From positions 833,593 through 861,308 of the forward strand of contig BFEA01000001.1 in NCBI GenBank assembly GCA_003427395.1: DNA of 27,716 nt, read 5' to 3'. The notes below the pieces were generated by a model. That model was not told where the DNA came from and ran no database searches. It was given only the letters and a program-made list of their open reading frames with translations. The translations under genes were made by a program, and so were the position numbers. Source of the DNA: Chara braunii (taxonomy: Eukaryota > Streptophyta > Charophyceae > Charales > Characeae). Below, in pieces: positions 27,664 to 27,716 of the stretch (position 1 is its first letter; every line of letters starts with the position of its first letter).

Positions 27664-27716
<53 letters not shown>
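27664..27716. repeat. (GA)n microsatellite at the window edge
   Basis: A pure AG/GA run continues to the last base of the window, so its true length is not visible. Confidence 0.97.

Overview
The window looks like repeat-rich nuclear DNA from a photosynthetic eukaryote, most likely a streptophyte alga of the Chara type. The reasons are a long, decayed Ty3/gypsy-like LTR retroelement, a primer-binding site of the tRNA-Asp type common in plant Ty3 elements, a fragment of plant-like mitochondrial small-subunit rRNA carrying the 3' end of a group II intron, abundant microsatellites, and no intact host gene. The organism assignment is inference (about 0.5); 'eukaryotic nuclear, retroelement-dominated' is much firmer.

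Layout. 1-5100 is anonymous DNA with microsatellites (GAA, TTA, TG, AT, CAGA-like). It holds two diverged copies of a dispersed repeat, each running into a TTA microsatellite, and a short motif that recurs at 537-658, 1867-1898 and, inverted, near 27600. 5771-7971 is an array of more than twenty short DNA hairpins. Most share a CCGTG-type or CCCGGGTG-type apex; ten sit at a strict ~50 bp period, and the whole is arranged as two higher-order units. It contains no coding sequence and matches no element family I recognise. 7972-9380 is non-coding; its last part is the presumed 3' end of a 5' LTR.

9384-22598 is the internal region of the retroelement: PBS; ORF1 (9615-10112, Arg/Gly-rich start and hydrophobic end); two tandem paralogous copies of an unrecognised ORF2 (10723-11687 and 11792-12568); gag, with a 238 bp tandem duplication at its start; a Gly/Asn/Gln-rich nucleocapsid region with a damaged zinc knuckle; protease; reverse transcriptase; RNase H; and integrase (HHCC finger, DDE core, C-terminal domain). 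Downstream of pol lies a further ORF3 (19750-22598) encoding a second Gag-like protein with a coiled coil and an intact CCHC knuckle. ORF3 is split by about 1 kb of mitochondrial DNA (group II intron 3' part plus the 3' end of rns). Every large reading frame except ORF1 is broken by stops or frameshifts, so this copy is dead. I could not find a matching 3' LTR.

If the ancestor worked as the layout suggests, ORF2 and ORF3 would be accessory structural proteins made from spliced subgenomic RNAs: each has a pyrimidine-rich tract ending in CAG 20-25 nt before its ATG, and pol ends in a consensus GTGAGT donor.

22599-24914 is anonymous with a few strong hairpins. 24915-25442 is a small broken hypothetical ORF. 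25443-27716 is anonymous, with pyrimidine and purine tracts ending in a (GA)n run at the window edge.
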